From Hedera helix (taxonomy: Eukaryota > Streptophyta > Magnoliopsida > Apiales > Araliaceae), in NCBI GenBank assembly GCA_947179155.2, contig OX359264.1:61219202-61283201 (forward strand): a stretch of 64,000 bases of DNA, read 5' to 3'. This document shows, piece by piece, positions 12,523 to 24,189 of this stretch; positions within the stretch are counted from its first letter, which is position 1, and each line of letters begins with the position of its first letter. Under the pieces are notes generated by a model. That model did not search any database. It saw only the letters and a list, made by a program, of their open reading frames with translations, and was not told where the DNA came from. The translations under genes and the position numbers were made by a program.

Positions 12523-12554
12523 CATCTACTGTTATTTCTGAACTACAGAGAGCT

Positions 12555-15227
12555 ATGAAAGGAGATCTGCATGCAGGGGAACAAAACCCTGGTGGTTTTG
12601 ATGTTCTTCCTATGGATGAACAAGGAGTTGAAATGATGGCAACTATGGGAGAAAGAGAGATCTGGCTTGCTAGAGATCACCAAGATAATAATCTGCTCGA
12701 TGATGTTACTGTTGCTGCTGCCGATTGTAGTTCCTTTTTCTATAGTGATTTCCCTCCTCTACCTGATTTTCCATGCATGTCATCGTCTTCATCGTCGTCC
12801 TCGACTCCGGCTTTAACGAAGCCGATTGCCACGCCTTCAGCTTCATCGGCCTCATCGTCTTCTTCTGCAGCTTCTTGGGCCATGTTTAAGTCAGATGCAG
12901 AACAACCACAACAGCAGCAAAGCAAGGGGGCTGGGGCGGCGTTATCTTCCACGGCTTCGATGGAAGGTTGTTTCCAACCATCGGATGGTGGAATAATGGA
13001 GGATGTTGATTGCATGGATGTGATGGAGGATTTCGGGTACATGGATCTGATTGATGGGAATGATATTTGGGACCTATCTTCTATTTTCCATCAAAACCCT
13101 GATGAACCGGGGGAAGCTGGAGAGTACTCCAACAAGGAAGAGCAGGTAAGTGATTTTATGTTACAGGGGAATAGTGAGGTGGTTCAAGAGAAAGAAGAAA
13201 GGCTGGGTTTAGATGAGCTAGGGGTTATGTTTTTTGAGTGGCTCAAGACAAATAAGGAGCACATTTCTGCTGAGGATATGAGGAATATCAAGCTTAAACG
13301 AGCCACAATCGAGTGCGCTTCCAAACGCTTGGGGAGTACAAAGGAAGGGAGAAAACAGCTCTTGAAGCTCATTCTTGAATGGGTTGAACAATACCAACTT
13401 CAGAAAAAACGGAGCCGAGAAGAAGCACAAGCACAAGAAGCAGCAGCAGCTGCTGCAGCTTCCCAAATTCCGTGTCAATATAATCAAGAACAACAGCCAT
13501 TTCCAAACCCTAACCTCATAAACTCTGCTTCTACTGATCCAAACACTTGTTTCTCTCCTTCATGGACTCCTCTGCCCTCGCCTCGGTCTTATGTTCCTGA
13601 TCCGGCCGCGGTTATGGCAGCCCCACAACCGCACGTGTTTCCGCCAGTGGTGGGCTTTATGGATGGCGATCCTTATGCTAATGGCACTCCAATGAATTGT
13701 CATCCTTACCCTCCTCCTCCAACAGAATATCAAATGCTCGACTCCGCTCGGTCATGGCCATCGTCACAGTTTGCTTTCAATTCTTTTCCTGAAAATGGTA
13801 ATTGCACTCCGATAGTCCCGCAGCCTCAGCCCGTACAACCACTTGTGTATGGAGATCAATATAACTCGTATCAGGTTTTTAATGGGAATGGTACTGAGAG
13901 ATTAACCAGGCTGGGTTCTTCAGTTACTAAAGAGGCTAGAAAGAAGAGGATGGCTCGACAAAGGCAGTCTTCGGTGCACCATTATCGACATCATCATCCT
14001 AACCAAAATCAGCATCACAATGACACTTCAGAGCAACAACAAAATTGCACCAATAATGCTCAAGCCAACCCTGGTAATTGGGTATACTGGCCAGCCGCTG
14101 CTGCTGGCGGCTCAGATGGTTCGTCCGTGCCAATGTTGGCACAACCTCCTATGGACGCGCCACCACCGAGGCAGCGCCAGATGGGTGATGCTGCATCAGT
14201 GCAACCACAAAGCTATCATCGACAGGTGCAATCAGATCATCGACAACAACCACCACCACCGGTATTGCATTTAATTATGTTAGTTCATTAATCATAAATA
14301 TGGACGAGTATATATAGTTTATGAAAGCACGTGTTTATATATGCTTTTGTTCAGGCATATAAAGTTGAGAAGAACTTGAAATTTTTGCTGCAAAAAGTGT
14401 TGAAGCAGAGCGATGTTGGTAATCTTGGAAGAATTGTATTGCCAAAGGTACTCTCCTAGTCTTTGGATAATCATATCCATTTTTGTTTCTTATGTTAAGT
14501 ATATAGTTGATATATGATACAACTAATTGTTACATTTTGATGTTGGTTTTTTATCGTATGATTATTCAGAAAGAAGCTGAAACTCAGCTTCCAGAACTGG
14601 AAGCAAGAGATGGCATGCCTATTGCCATGGAAGATATAGGAACTTCTAAGGTGTGGAACATGCGCTACAGGTATATATACTAGACTTAGATATCGTAGGG
14701 CTAATTCATATTTGGATTTACTTATTGTACGTCAAACTAATTACTTTTGCTTTGTTATTACATCTTGGAGTCTCAGATTCTGGCCAAATAACAAAAGCAG
14801 GATGTATCTCCTTGAAAACACAGGTATACATGTCTTTAATCGAATATAGTCATTAATGTTCTCCTTATTTCATGCAATACATTTTATTTGGTACATATGC
14901 TTTTCTGTTTCTTTAGGAGAGTTTGTGAAAGCAAATGGACTCCAAGAGGGAGATTTCATAGTGATTTACTCCGACATCAAGTGTGGCAAATATGTAAGAA
15001 TTTTGCTATAATATCTATGTTCATATTTAGCTGCATACATTATGTATATACTAGAGTATTGTTTTCTGATATGTAAAATTATGGATGAATTGATACAGCT
15101 GATAAGGGGGGTGAAGGTCCGGCAACCAGGACCAAAAGCGGAGGGGAAAAAGCCAGCGAAGAGAAACCATCGTAATTCTTCAGCAGCTCCTGGCAATGGC
15201 AATTCTTCTAAATTAAACACACACTGA
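12555..15227 (+). CDS. ABI3: B3-domain transcription factor ABI3 (ABSCISIC ACID INSENSITIVE 3)
   Basis: Master regulator of seed maturation, dormancy and ABA response; a nuclear factor that binds RY elements and partners with bZIP factors such as ABI5. Exons: 12555-14261, 14355-14447, 14570-14670, 14777-14823, 14917-14993 and 15099-15227. They give 2154 nt, 717 aa plus stop, close to the Arabidopsis protein. All introns are GT-AG and in phase. The acidic N-terminus includes a Ser-rich run and FFYSDFPPLPDFPCM. The B1 domain is at about 215-285 (LGVMFFEWLKTNK to LEWVEQYQLQKKR). A Pro/Gln-rich middle follows, then B2 at about 455-470 (TKEARKKRMARQRQ). The B3 DNA-binding domain runs from about 572 to 690 (VEKNLKFLLQKVLKQSDVGN, then RIVLPKKEAET, FWPNNKSRMYLLENTG and GDFIVIYS). 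The first ATG after the CT-rich leader was taken as start. The large first exon ending just before B3 is the known family layout. Confidence 0.97.
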
Positions 15228-16888
15228 AGTGAAGCATGACAAAGAAGGCAAACCCCACACCCTTGTTATATAAGAATGTTAAGAGTAGCTAGTAATAGAT
15301 CATGACTTTGTTGACTGTGGAATATAATTATCCTAACCATGGTTTTATGCATGCCAAGCGAATCCATGATTTTAATTTGGCAAGGGTTCTATATATCTTT
15401 TGCTGGCAATTGGTGACCACAACTCGGTTTCAGATCTTAATTTGGCATATAGACATACAGGATTTGAAGATTGTAATATGCTGTTTTGGTGGAGATCTAC
15501 AATCATTCTGGTCATTCCGACCAAATTATGTTAATTGTGTTCGTGTTGTAACTTAATTATCACATATTCCAAAGGCAATTGATTATGAAATAATAGTTAC
15601 ATTCTGTAATAAGAATCTCTGAATTTGATTAGAATGTGTAAAGAGATCTTATGTTAATGAAATTGTTATCTATATCTGTGAATTTCTTTAAACACTTTAT
15701 CTGAATAATCTTGTGTTAGATGATGATCAAAGATTTTGTTCGGACGAGGGATGTTATAAACCGAGTTGAGTTGAGTACTGTGTTATATATATTCATTGGA
15801 AATAAAAGAAATTAAAGATTAACAATTAGCCATGATGTATCCCAGACAAATCGATCGACTTCAGCTCTTTAGAAATATATACCAAGGTGAAATACTCTTA
15901 TGTTTGGTGGGGTTGTAGGAATAGGTAGAGTCGAGAAATTAAGTTGTTTCTCTAAAATGTTTTGAATTACTCTCTCTTTTGTATTTGGAAGTTTAAAAGA
16001 AAAGAATATAATAGAAATTGGGTACGTACATACATAAGCTGCATAACTATATATGTTAGCTTTACTCGTCATAAAAACGTTAGGAGAAAATGAATATTAT
16101 GTGTATTAATGATTTGTAGAGAAAAGTTGCGAGTCCATTTAGTAGGATTTATGTAATTTTCTCACTCTGAGCGTTACTAGATATTATCTCAATTTTTTTG
16201 TGCATTTGTTTACTTACGTATCATTTGTATGAAATTAATTCAAAAGCACTTTAAAATTTTATTCGTTAATAAATTTATTTTAAACACAATTCATTTAATT
16301 AATCGCAGTATACTAAAAATGATACCGTCTGAAGGGAAGAACCGTACGTTAAGGCTAGTAACTTAAAAAAATCCTTTGTATATTTTTATTTTCCCCTTCT
16401 ATGCTCATTATGTATCCAAACGTAAGAGTGAAACTCAATGACGCTTTCTCTTCTGATCTATTGCGTAAATTTTTTTCCCTCAAATATTTCCTAAAAAAAG
16501 GAGCGTTGGATAGATGAAGGGCGGAGAAATGAAGGAAGAATTGGGCGGGCTAGCTGGCTACCTGATTAGATCCATAAACTGCGTATTAACTGGTTTCAAA
16601 ATCATACGTCATTATACAGCTCGGACGTAGAAAAACAACAAATTAAGCAAGTGATGACGTTATTAATCACTTTGTTTTGTAGTTTAAAGATAACAATGGT
16701 GACTACAATATGAGGTATACACTAGTCATAACATGCATGTTCTTTATCTCTCTCCTCACAGAGCATGTACGACAGAAAGTATATATATATATATAATGAG
16801 TCATAATAAATAGTTGTTATGTATCATAATAAATAGTTGTTATGTATACTATTCTAACAAATATATCTTATATTATTTATAAATAAAA
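15228..16888. other. ABI3 3' flank and intergenic
   Basis: The first few hundred bases probably hold the ABI3 3' UTR; several aataa-like signals lie near 15580-15610. Beyond that the sequence is AT-rich with short TA runs near 16780. No gene was seen. Confidence 0.4.
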
Positions 16889-17393
16889 TTAACAACCCAA
16901 AATTAAAACTTTTTTTTATTGTCGCTAGAAGAAATGGCGGCAGACCTGAGCAATTGCTACTCATTTTGACGATAGACCTAACAAGTTTAGCCTCTATTAT
17001 TTCTGGTGAAAGTTATTGACACGCATCGACAGGTATCAGCTAGCTTCGACAGCCAATAACTAGTGGCAGCTGATAGCTGTAGATCATGTATCAATATAAA
17101 TCGACTGACATTAGCAATCAGTAACTAGCCATAGTCGATGTTTGCACGTATTGGTAAGCATCAGTTGATGCTTACATACATTGACATGTATCGGCAAGTA
17201 TCGATAGCTAGCGGCAATTGATACTTGTATACATCGGTATGCATCAACTAACAACAACTGATGTGTATTGATATCTGTTATCAGATGGAGTAGCGGTTAA
17301 ACTTTTTTTTTCTATCACTAGAAGGAGTAGCGACAGTTCAGGTTGTCGCCACTCCTTCTAGTGCGAAAAAAAATAAATTATTTTGAACTGTTA
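16889..17393. mobile_element. Inverted-repeat element with internal hairpin-forming repeats
   Basis: The left end, ttaacaacccaaaatt followed by gtcgctagaagaaatggcgg, is matched in inverted form at the right end by ttaacagttcaaaataa followed by gcactagaaggagtggcga. This gives imperfect terminal inverted repeats of about 55-60 bp. The interior (17020-17290) is a degenerate array of catcg(g/a)ca, tatcg and agttgatgc words with near-palindromes such as 17154-17175 (gtaagcatcagttgatgctt onward). No ORF. About 505 bp. Superfamily is unclear because no clear target duplication was found. Confidence 0.55.
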
Positions 17394-20100
17394 AATCTAC
17401 TTATAGAAAATATAAAATACATTTATGTTAAAATAATGACCATAATAAATTTTTTATATATATATAATGATGATTTTGTTAATTGACAAATAGAAATAGT
17501 ATGTATGTGTGTGTACGTGTGAGAGCGCGTGTCTATATAAAAACACAACTCAGGCTACCTCCAAGAGCCATACATGAAAATAAGGACATGGAAAATCAGG
17601 CTCGGTGATGTCAGGTACTCCTTTCCATTGCAGGAAATTAAACATGCTTTTGTATTATATTGCATTTCAAAATTTAAGATACATTTTTCATGGTACATTC
17701 TATCAATTAAGGCCTTTTTTTAAAAAGATTATTTTTATTTTTTGGTAATTTTATATTTTCATATATATTTTTTTGTTTTAAATTATAAAATTAATATTAA
17801 TTTTTTAAAAATCAATTTTAAGCAATTTCAAATTCAAAATTAACATAAATTCATGTAATTTATATTAATACAATTTTGAATATTATAAATTATCTAAAAA
17901 GTACTATGAATTGTAATACTTATTATTTTCAAAACTTAAATGAAACATATCAATTTTGAATTTGAAAATAATTAAATTAACTTTTTAAAAGTCAATATTG
18001 ATCTTATAATTTATAACCGATAAAGTATATCATCGTTAATATTTGTTAAAAATATAGCAGCAGTGACATGATAGTATTTAATTTACCCATGAATGACACA
18101 AGTAAAGCCACGTTAGAAATCAAGTTGAACTAGTTTTTTAGTGTAAAATGAAACGGAAGGAGAAAAAGAAATACGACATAAATGCTCTTTTGTATATGTA
18201 TGCTGTAGTCTCACGACTTTTGCAAACCACTCTATTCATACGCTACATTTTCACTTTCTAACGATGAGCATAATCAAACATATGGAAAAGAAAATCATTC
18301 ACTATATTTATGTTGATCCTCTGAATATTCGGAAGAAGGTCAAATCTGTTGGATCGATTGACCTTGAAGCATGTACATTGTTGTTGATTTTAGAAGGTGA
18401 TGGGTTAAGAATTGGATTAGTTGGTTCCAGCATGCAGATTCAGAAATTCAGTTGCACGCGTTGACTGGTATACATGTAATACCATCGATCCATCATTGTG
18501 AAGCTTATTGAGTTGAGTTGGGTCGGGTCGGGTGACATTAAAAAGATCAAAAGGACGATTTGAATTTGTGAGAATTCATTCGCATGCATTTTTTTGTAAT
18601 AAATTTCATCATGGATCCTAAGCATATTGTGGAGGCATATGCATGATTTCATGCAATCATGATCAAACACTTTGCTGCCCACTCCTTTTCAAAAATAATT
18701 AACCATGCATGGAAATTTCTCTGGGGGAGTTCCTTGTGTGGGTGTATTAAGATAATATGTACGTTAATTATTGAATTAGTCAAAATTAAATAAATTCACA
18801 TTAATTTTAAAATTTAATATTTCACAAATTAATTTAAAAAATATTAAATAAAATTTTTGATAAAACAAAGAGAGTAATAAACATAAACCTCTTTAAAAAC
18901 ATTTTATTTATCCCCCAAATGAAAGAGTCTGAAAACATTATCATAATGTTCTTGTGAAATGGGCTTATAATTCGGGAGCTGGTGGGTACTATAGACAGCC
19001 TTTGTCCATCAGTCCATGAACATGTAAACCTTAACCTAATAAAGTCTGAAAATTAATCTTTATTTGATAATTTTATATGAATTTTTTCCTACATCAAAAT
19101 GGGACTAACTTTACTTTTTATGTCAAGTAAATTCTTGTAAAATATCAAAATACAAAAATAATGCTCCCTCAAAATCCTGGCATTAGTCATCTCCCACTCC
19201 CTTTCTGTTATAGACTAGTAGTCACTCATGACCCTCTTTAAATCCAAGCTCTGAAAACATTCTCAATACTATTAAGTACCAGACTCGACCTTTTCTTTTC
19301 TTTATTCTGCTCTTTTGAACTGTGACCTACAGACATCTCCGCCCACGCCAAAAGAGGCAGAGGCAGAGGCAAAGGCAAAGGCATTCACAACCCCACCAAG
19401 CTCAACACATACACCCACCATCTCAGACCTCCAGTTACATATTCCCGCTTGATGACTGATACGTATACGCTCTTGAGATAGCTGTAGCATCATTGGTTAA
19501 ATGCACCTCATCTCCAATGTTTTTTTAAATTAGTAAAGGTATTTTCGGATCAATTTACAGTCAATTAAGACCCAATTTTTCTCCGAACCGCGCCCACATC
19601 GACCTAATACATTCAATTTATTTTTTTTGAATTTTAGTCTTAAAATTTAAAAGTAAAAAAGATAAAAAATAAATAAAAGAGACGCAATCTTTTGTGACTT
19701 AAGCCGAGCCTTGGCTTCCCCATCTTCAATGAATAAACAATTTAACAACCACTCCGACCTTGCTTCAAATTAGCTTTGGCTGCTCCCCTTCCTCAAAGAA
19801 AGCAAATAAAGTCTTGGAAAAAATACAACTGCCACTTCAAAAGGTGAGCGTGCAGAAATATTACGTATAAAATCTATATCTATATGCAAACAGTTCAATG
19901 CTGTCTTTTCCTCTGTGGACCGACTCAGCCTTATATCTGCACCGTTAAATTATCATCATTCCATTTTCATACCGATGTTTTTTATATCAAACGGTGTAAA
20001 ATTAAAGCCAAATTTCAATGTTTGATGAGTAATATACTTAGTTATAAAATCAGAGCCGTCTGATTAATAAGCTTAGTCACCCTATCAGCTTTCTCAAAAA
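17394..20100. other. Intergenic between ABI3 and the TMKL1-type gene
   Basis: AT-rich sequence with no supported gene. Small ORFs at 18264-18464, 18440-18682 and 19302-19493 have no domain or family resemblance. A short gggtc repeat is at about 18517-18532. The last kilobase is presumably the promoter of the receptor-like gene, but no clear TATA box was found. Confidence 0.4.
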
Positions 20101-20102
20101 GA

Positions 20103-20178
20103 ACTTCCCACTCTCTTTCTTCTCTCTCTCCTCTTTTTCTTTACTCTAGTTTCACTCTCTCTTCAACCTGCTTCTTCC
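20103..20178 (+). promoter_or_regulatory. Pyrimidine-rich leader of the TMKL1-type gene
   Basis: The 75 bases before the ATG are almost all C and T (ctctctttcttctctctctc and similar), a plant Y-patch/leader signature. They run into ttccATGG, a good initiation context that supports the chosen start at 20179. Confidence 0.55.
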
Positions 20179-22652
20179 ATGGAAGTTCCAAAGCTTTTTC
20201 CCTTGTACGTTACCATCTTTATCACCATCACTCTTTCACCTAATAGTATTACCACTTTGTCCTTGTCTTCTTCATCAGAAACTGAGCTTCTTTTGGCTAA
20301 AATCAAACCCTCACTACAGGGCAAAGCAGATAACTTACTATTATCTTCATGGAATACCTTGGTACCTCTCTGTCAATGGCGAGGGCTGAAATGGGTTTTC
20401 ACAGACGGCACTCCTCTCCTCTGCAGCGACCATTCTTCCCCACAATGGACCAATCTTTCTATCTCTAAAGATCCATCTCTCCATATTGTCTCTCTTCAAC
20501 TCCCCTCGGCTGGTCTCTTGGGAAAACTCCCAAGAGAATTAGGAGAGCTTTCAAACCTGCAAAGCCTCTATCTTGCTGTAAATGCGCTCACAGGAACTAT
20601 TCCTCTTGAGCTTGGCTACAGCTCCTCTCTCTCAGATATTGATTTGGGTAACAATTTGCTCAATGGGTCTGTTCCAACGTCGATCTGGAACCTCTGTGAC
20701 CGCATGGTTTCGCTTCGTTTTCATGGTAATTTTCTCTCTGGGACTATTCCTGAACCTGCAATGCCTAATGCTTCTTGCAACAGTTTACAGATTCTTGATT
20801 TTGGGCATAATATGTTTGTGGGTAATATCCCAGAATTTTTAACTAGTTTTCATGGTCTTAAAGAGCTTGATCTTGGGGGTAATATGTTTTCTGGTTCAAT
20901 TCCAGAGGGTATTGCTGGACTAAGTTTAGAAAAATTGAATCTTTCGTATAATAATTTTACTGGGGTTGTACCACATTTTGAGGGATCAAAGTTTGGTGGG
21001 GAGGTTTTTGAAGGAAACAATCCTGGGCTTTGCGGGCCCCCTTTGAGGGGTTGTAATGGAAGCTCTGGAATGAGTTCTGGTGCAATTGCTGGAATTGTGA
21101 TTGGTTTAATGGCAGGAGCTGTGGTTTTGGCCTCATTGTTAATTGGGTATGTGCAAGGGAAGAAGAGAAAAAATGGGGATGAAGAGGAGGATGAAATGGA
21201 GGAGGGAGAAGATGATGAAAATGGTGGTGGCGGCGAGGGGAAGCTGATTTTGTTTCAGGGCGGTGAGCATTTAACATTAGAGGTGGTTCTAAATGCAACT
21301 GGACAAGTTATGGAGAAGACGAGTTATGGGACTGTATACAAGGCAAAGCTTGCTGATGGAGGAACCATTGCTTTGAGGTTGTTGAGGGATGGTAGTTGTA
21401 AGGATAGGAGTTCATTTTTGCTGGTGATTAAGCAGTTGGGCCGAGTTCGTCATGAGAATTTGATTCCACTGAGAGCTTTCTATCAGGGAAAGAGAGGAGA
21501 GAAGCTGCTTATCTATGATTATCTACCTAATAGAAACCTCCATGATCTCTTACATGGTAAGTGCTTTCCTCTTTTGTCAATTAAATTCCCAAAGTAACAC
21601 ACATACACAGACAATTTATGCTTGTATGATTATTTTTATTGTATAGAGATGGAACTTGTAATATTTTTTTATATTTTTTTCTTGAGGCTACTCTTTGTGA
21701 TTACAAATACAACCATATTTCAGAAACTACTACTATTTGTAGTCCCCCTAGTTGCAGAAGTATAAATCTTTCGTTAGTTGTGCTTCAAATGTGTAGAACT
21801 AAAGAAGTTTATGTGAGAAAGAGCCCAAAATTTTAGTGAAAACACAGTTTGCTGTTATGCAAGTATGCGTAGTGACCACAAATAATTCAAGAGAATTAAT
21901 TAACGGTTGATTATAATTATTTTTGTAGGTTCTCTTATATGAGATGTATTCTGAAATTAATTGAAACCATATCCTAACTCTTGTATGTAATTTATCAATG
22001 CTCCCCGAAATCAGAATCAAGGGCTGGGAAACCAGTGTTGAATTGGGCTAAACGTCACAAGATTGTGTTGGGTATAGCAAGAGGTCTAGCACATCTTCAT
22101 ACAGGTCTTGAAACACCCATTACTCACGGTAACGTGAGGTCAAGAAATGTTCTCGTTGACGACTTTTTCGAGGCTAGACTCACCGAGTTTGGACTTGACA
22201 AGTTGATGATCCCATCTGTAGCTGATGAAATAGTTGCACTTGCCAAAGCTGAAGGTTGCAAAGCACCAGAACTTCAAAGGATGAAGAAAAGCAATTCTAG
22301 GACAGATGTTTATGCCTTTGGGATTTTATTACTGGAGATTTTGCTAGGGAAGAGGCCTGGGAAAGGGAGAAGTGGCAATTATGTTGATTTGCCTTCTTTG
22401 GTGAAAGTGGCAGTATTAGAAGAAACAACAATGGAAGTTTTTGACGTAGAGGTTTTGAAGGGGATAAGAAGCCCGATGGAAGATGGATTAGTACAAGCAT
22501 TGAAGCTTGCAATGGGTTGCTGTGCTCCAGTGGCTTCAGTTCGACCTACCATGGATGAAGTTGTGAAACAGTTAGAAGAGAATAGACCAAGGAACAGGTC
22601 TGCTTTGTACAGCCCTACTGAAAGTAGAAGCGGAATTGGTACCCCGTTTTGA
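20179..22652 (+). CDS. TMKL1: TMKL1-type LRR receptor-like pseudokinase
   Basis: Plasma-membrane receptor-like protein that is probably catalytically dead. Exon 1 is 20179-21556 and exon 2 is 22015-22652, joined in codon phase 1; this gives 671 aa plus stop, the size of the family. A hydrophobic signal peptide spans about 1-30, then an LRR N-cap, and about five LRRs at about 105-265 (for example ELGELSNLQSLYLAVNALTG). A membrane segment lies at about 300-323 (AIAGIVIGLMAGAVVLASLL), followed by an acidic juxtamembrane run (DEEEDEMEEGEDDE). In the kinase-like domain (about 375-655) the Gly-rich loop is degenerate (EKTSYGTVYK), the ATP-binding Lys is replaced (IALRLL), the catalytic HRD is HGN and DFG is EFG. 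The C-terminus NRPRNRSALYSPTESRS is typical of TMKL1. Its place next to ABI3 matches Arabidopsis. It probably signals by binding a partner kinase (inference). Confidence 0.94.
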
Positions 22653-24189
22653 TTCTTAGCATTTTCTCTAATTATGATCAAATAGTTCATCTTAATGTGT
22701 GTTGTTTCTCTCCTTTGTCCTTTCTTTTTGTTTATTCCCCCTCTTTTTAATTAGTGACAAGGAGGGAGCTTGTATTTTGAAAGATGGAATACTAGAAATA
22801 TTAGATATTCATTAAGAAAGTTGTATTGTGGGAATACCTATAGCTCCATAACCTAAATTCTAAGATAGTTTGTAGGACAAGATGCATTTGCAATTATTTT
22901 GTACTTGCTGCTAAAGGTATATGGAGTCTATGAAAGATTTCTTTGTTTTAAGCATATTAAGATATTTAATAGCGATGCTCGAGGGATCTCTTTCTTTCAC
23001 CCCAACTCTTTATTTTTTTATTCATGTCACATGACAATCACAAATCCAACTTGTCCTCTTATCATTTTTGTTTTTTTGGTGATGTTTGGGAAATTTCATA
23101 GCAGGAAGTCAATTCGTGGGTTCATTCATATGTTATTTATGCATTTGTTTTTCTCTAGTTCTCATAATTTGTCAGTAGTGTTGATATATACATTATTGAA
23201 TTGATAGGTTCCTATTGCATAGATTGGACCTCAAATTTGAATTTCTCAACAGATTCGTTATAGTTATGAATGATAAATCATAAATGGGCATGAGTTAATA
23301 TTATTCTCATTTGGGCCGTCGTTTTCAAGCGAAAGCTGCTGTCAAGTTTTATTCCTTCATTTTGAAGTATACTCTACACAAGTTGATCATCCCATTTACT
23401 TTGGCTCTTTGTAAATCCCCCTACTACAACTTTTCTGTTGTTTCTGTTATTTCCAGAACTAAAGAGGCTCTTGCTTTCCGACTGTTGTTTGGTATGCATT
23501 TTTACAGAACAGGGAAGGCTCTTGCTTTGGCTATGAGGCTGTAAGTATAATTTATAACACGAGAAACTATTTGCTATAATAAAACAGGGTATTGACTATT
23601 AACTAGCAGTGGCAGAGATTTACAAATTCAAACGGGGCGGAGCATAACTAAGTAAAATCATAATTACATTGTACAGAGCAGACATGACCAGAGAATTTTG
23701 AATCTAAACATCTATAACAGAAAATCATTATGGATATATATGAGCTTCTTCATTTTTCTTTCCATTTATTTTTATTTTTATTTTCTAAAGAAAATGCATT
23801 CGACTTGAAAGAGAGAGAGAGAGAGAGAGAGAGTCATTTTAGACACCATGACCCAAGAGAAAGAGATGTAATGTAAAGGCCAAGACTTGTAGGAGCATAT
23901 GAGATTATTTCGAGGAGGAAAAAGGAAAATAACAATACAGAAAAAGGAACAACGCTTCCGCACCTGCTCCTGGGATTCCAAATTTTAAACTTGAAGCAGG
24001 CCGAGGTTGAGGAACAGGCTTATATGGGAAGGGTGTGAGAGCGTTGTGTGAGATATAAAAGTTGTACACTCGTGAAATATCAAATGGGGACAGATACAAG
24101 GAAGAGATTCGAAGAGACTTGATATTGGTCTATCACAATTCAAAGGGAAATTGAAATTTGGATTTTTGTGTGTTTTTGCAGATTTTAGG
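22653..24189. other. Convergent 3' flanks of the TMKL1-type and pectate lyase genes
   Basis: Both neighbouring genes end here. Probable 3' UTR of the plus-strand gene runs through about 22860. A GA microsatellite of about 24 bases is at 23810-23833. The ORFs at 22899-23204 and 23311-23544 show no recognisable protein. No other gene is supported. Confidence 0.4.

Noticed and set aside
12740..13493. Antisense ORFs across ABI3 exon 1
   Set aside because: They are shadows of the biased Ser/Gln/Pro codons of ABI3, with no independent features.
18517..18532. gggtcgggtcgggt as telomere-like repeat
   Set aside because: Only a few units of a non-telomeric 5-mer; plant telomeres use TTTAGGG.
19302..19493. 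63-codon ORF upstream of the TMKL1-type gene
   Set aside because: Low-complexity GFAFASASAS-like reading of a GAGGCA repeat with no conserved protein.
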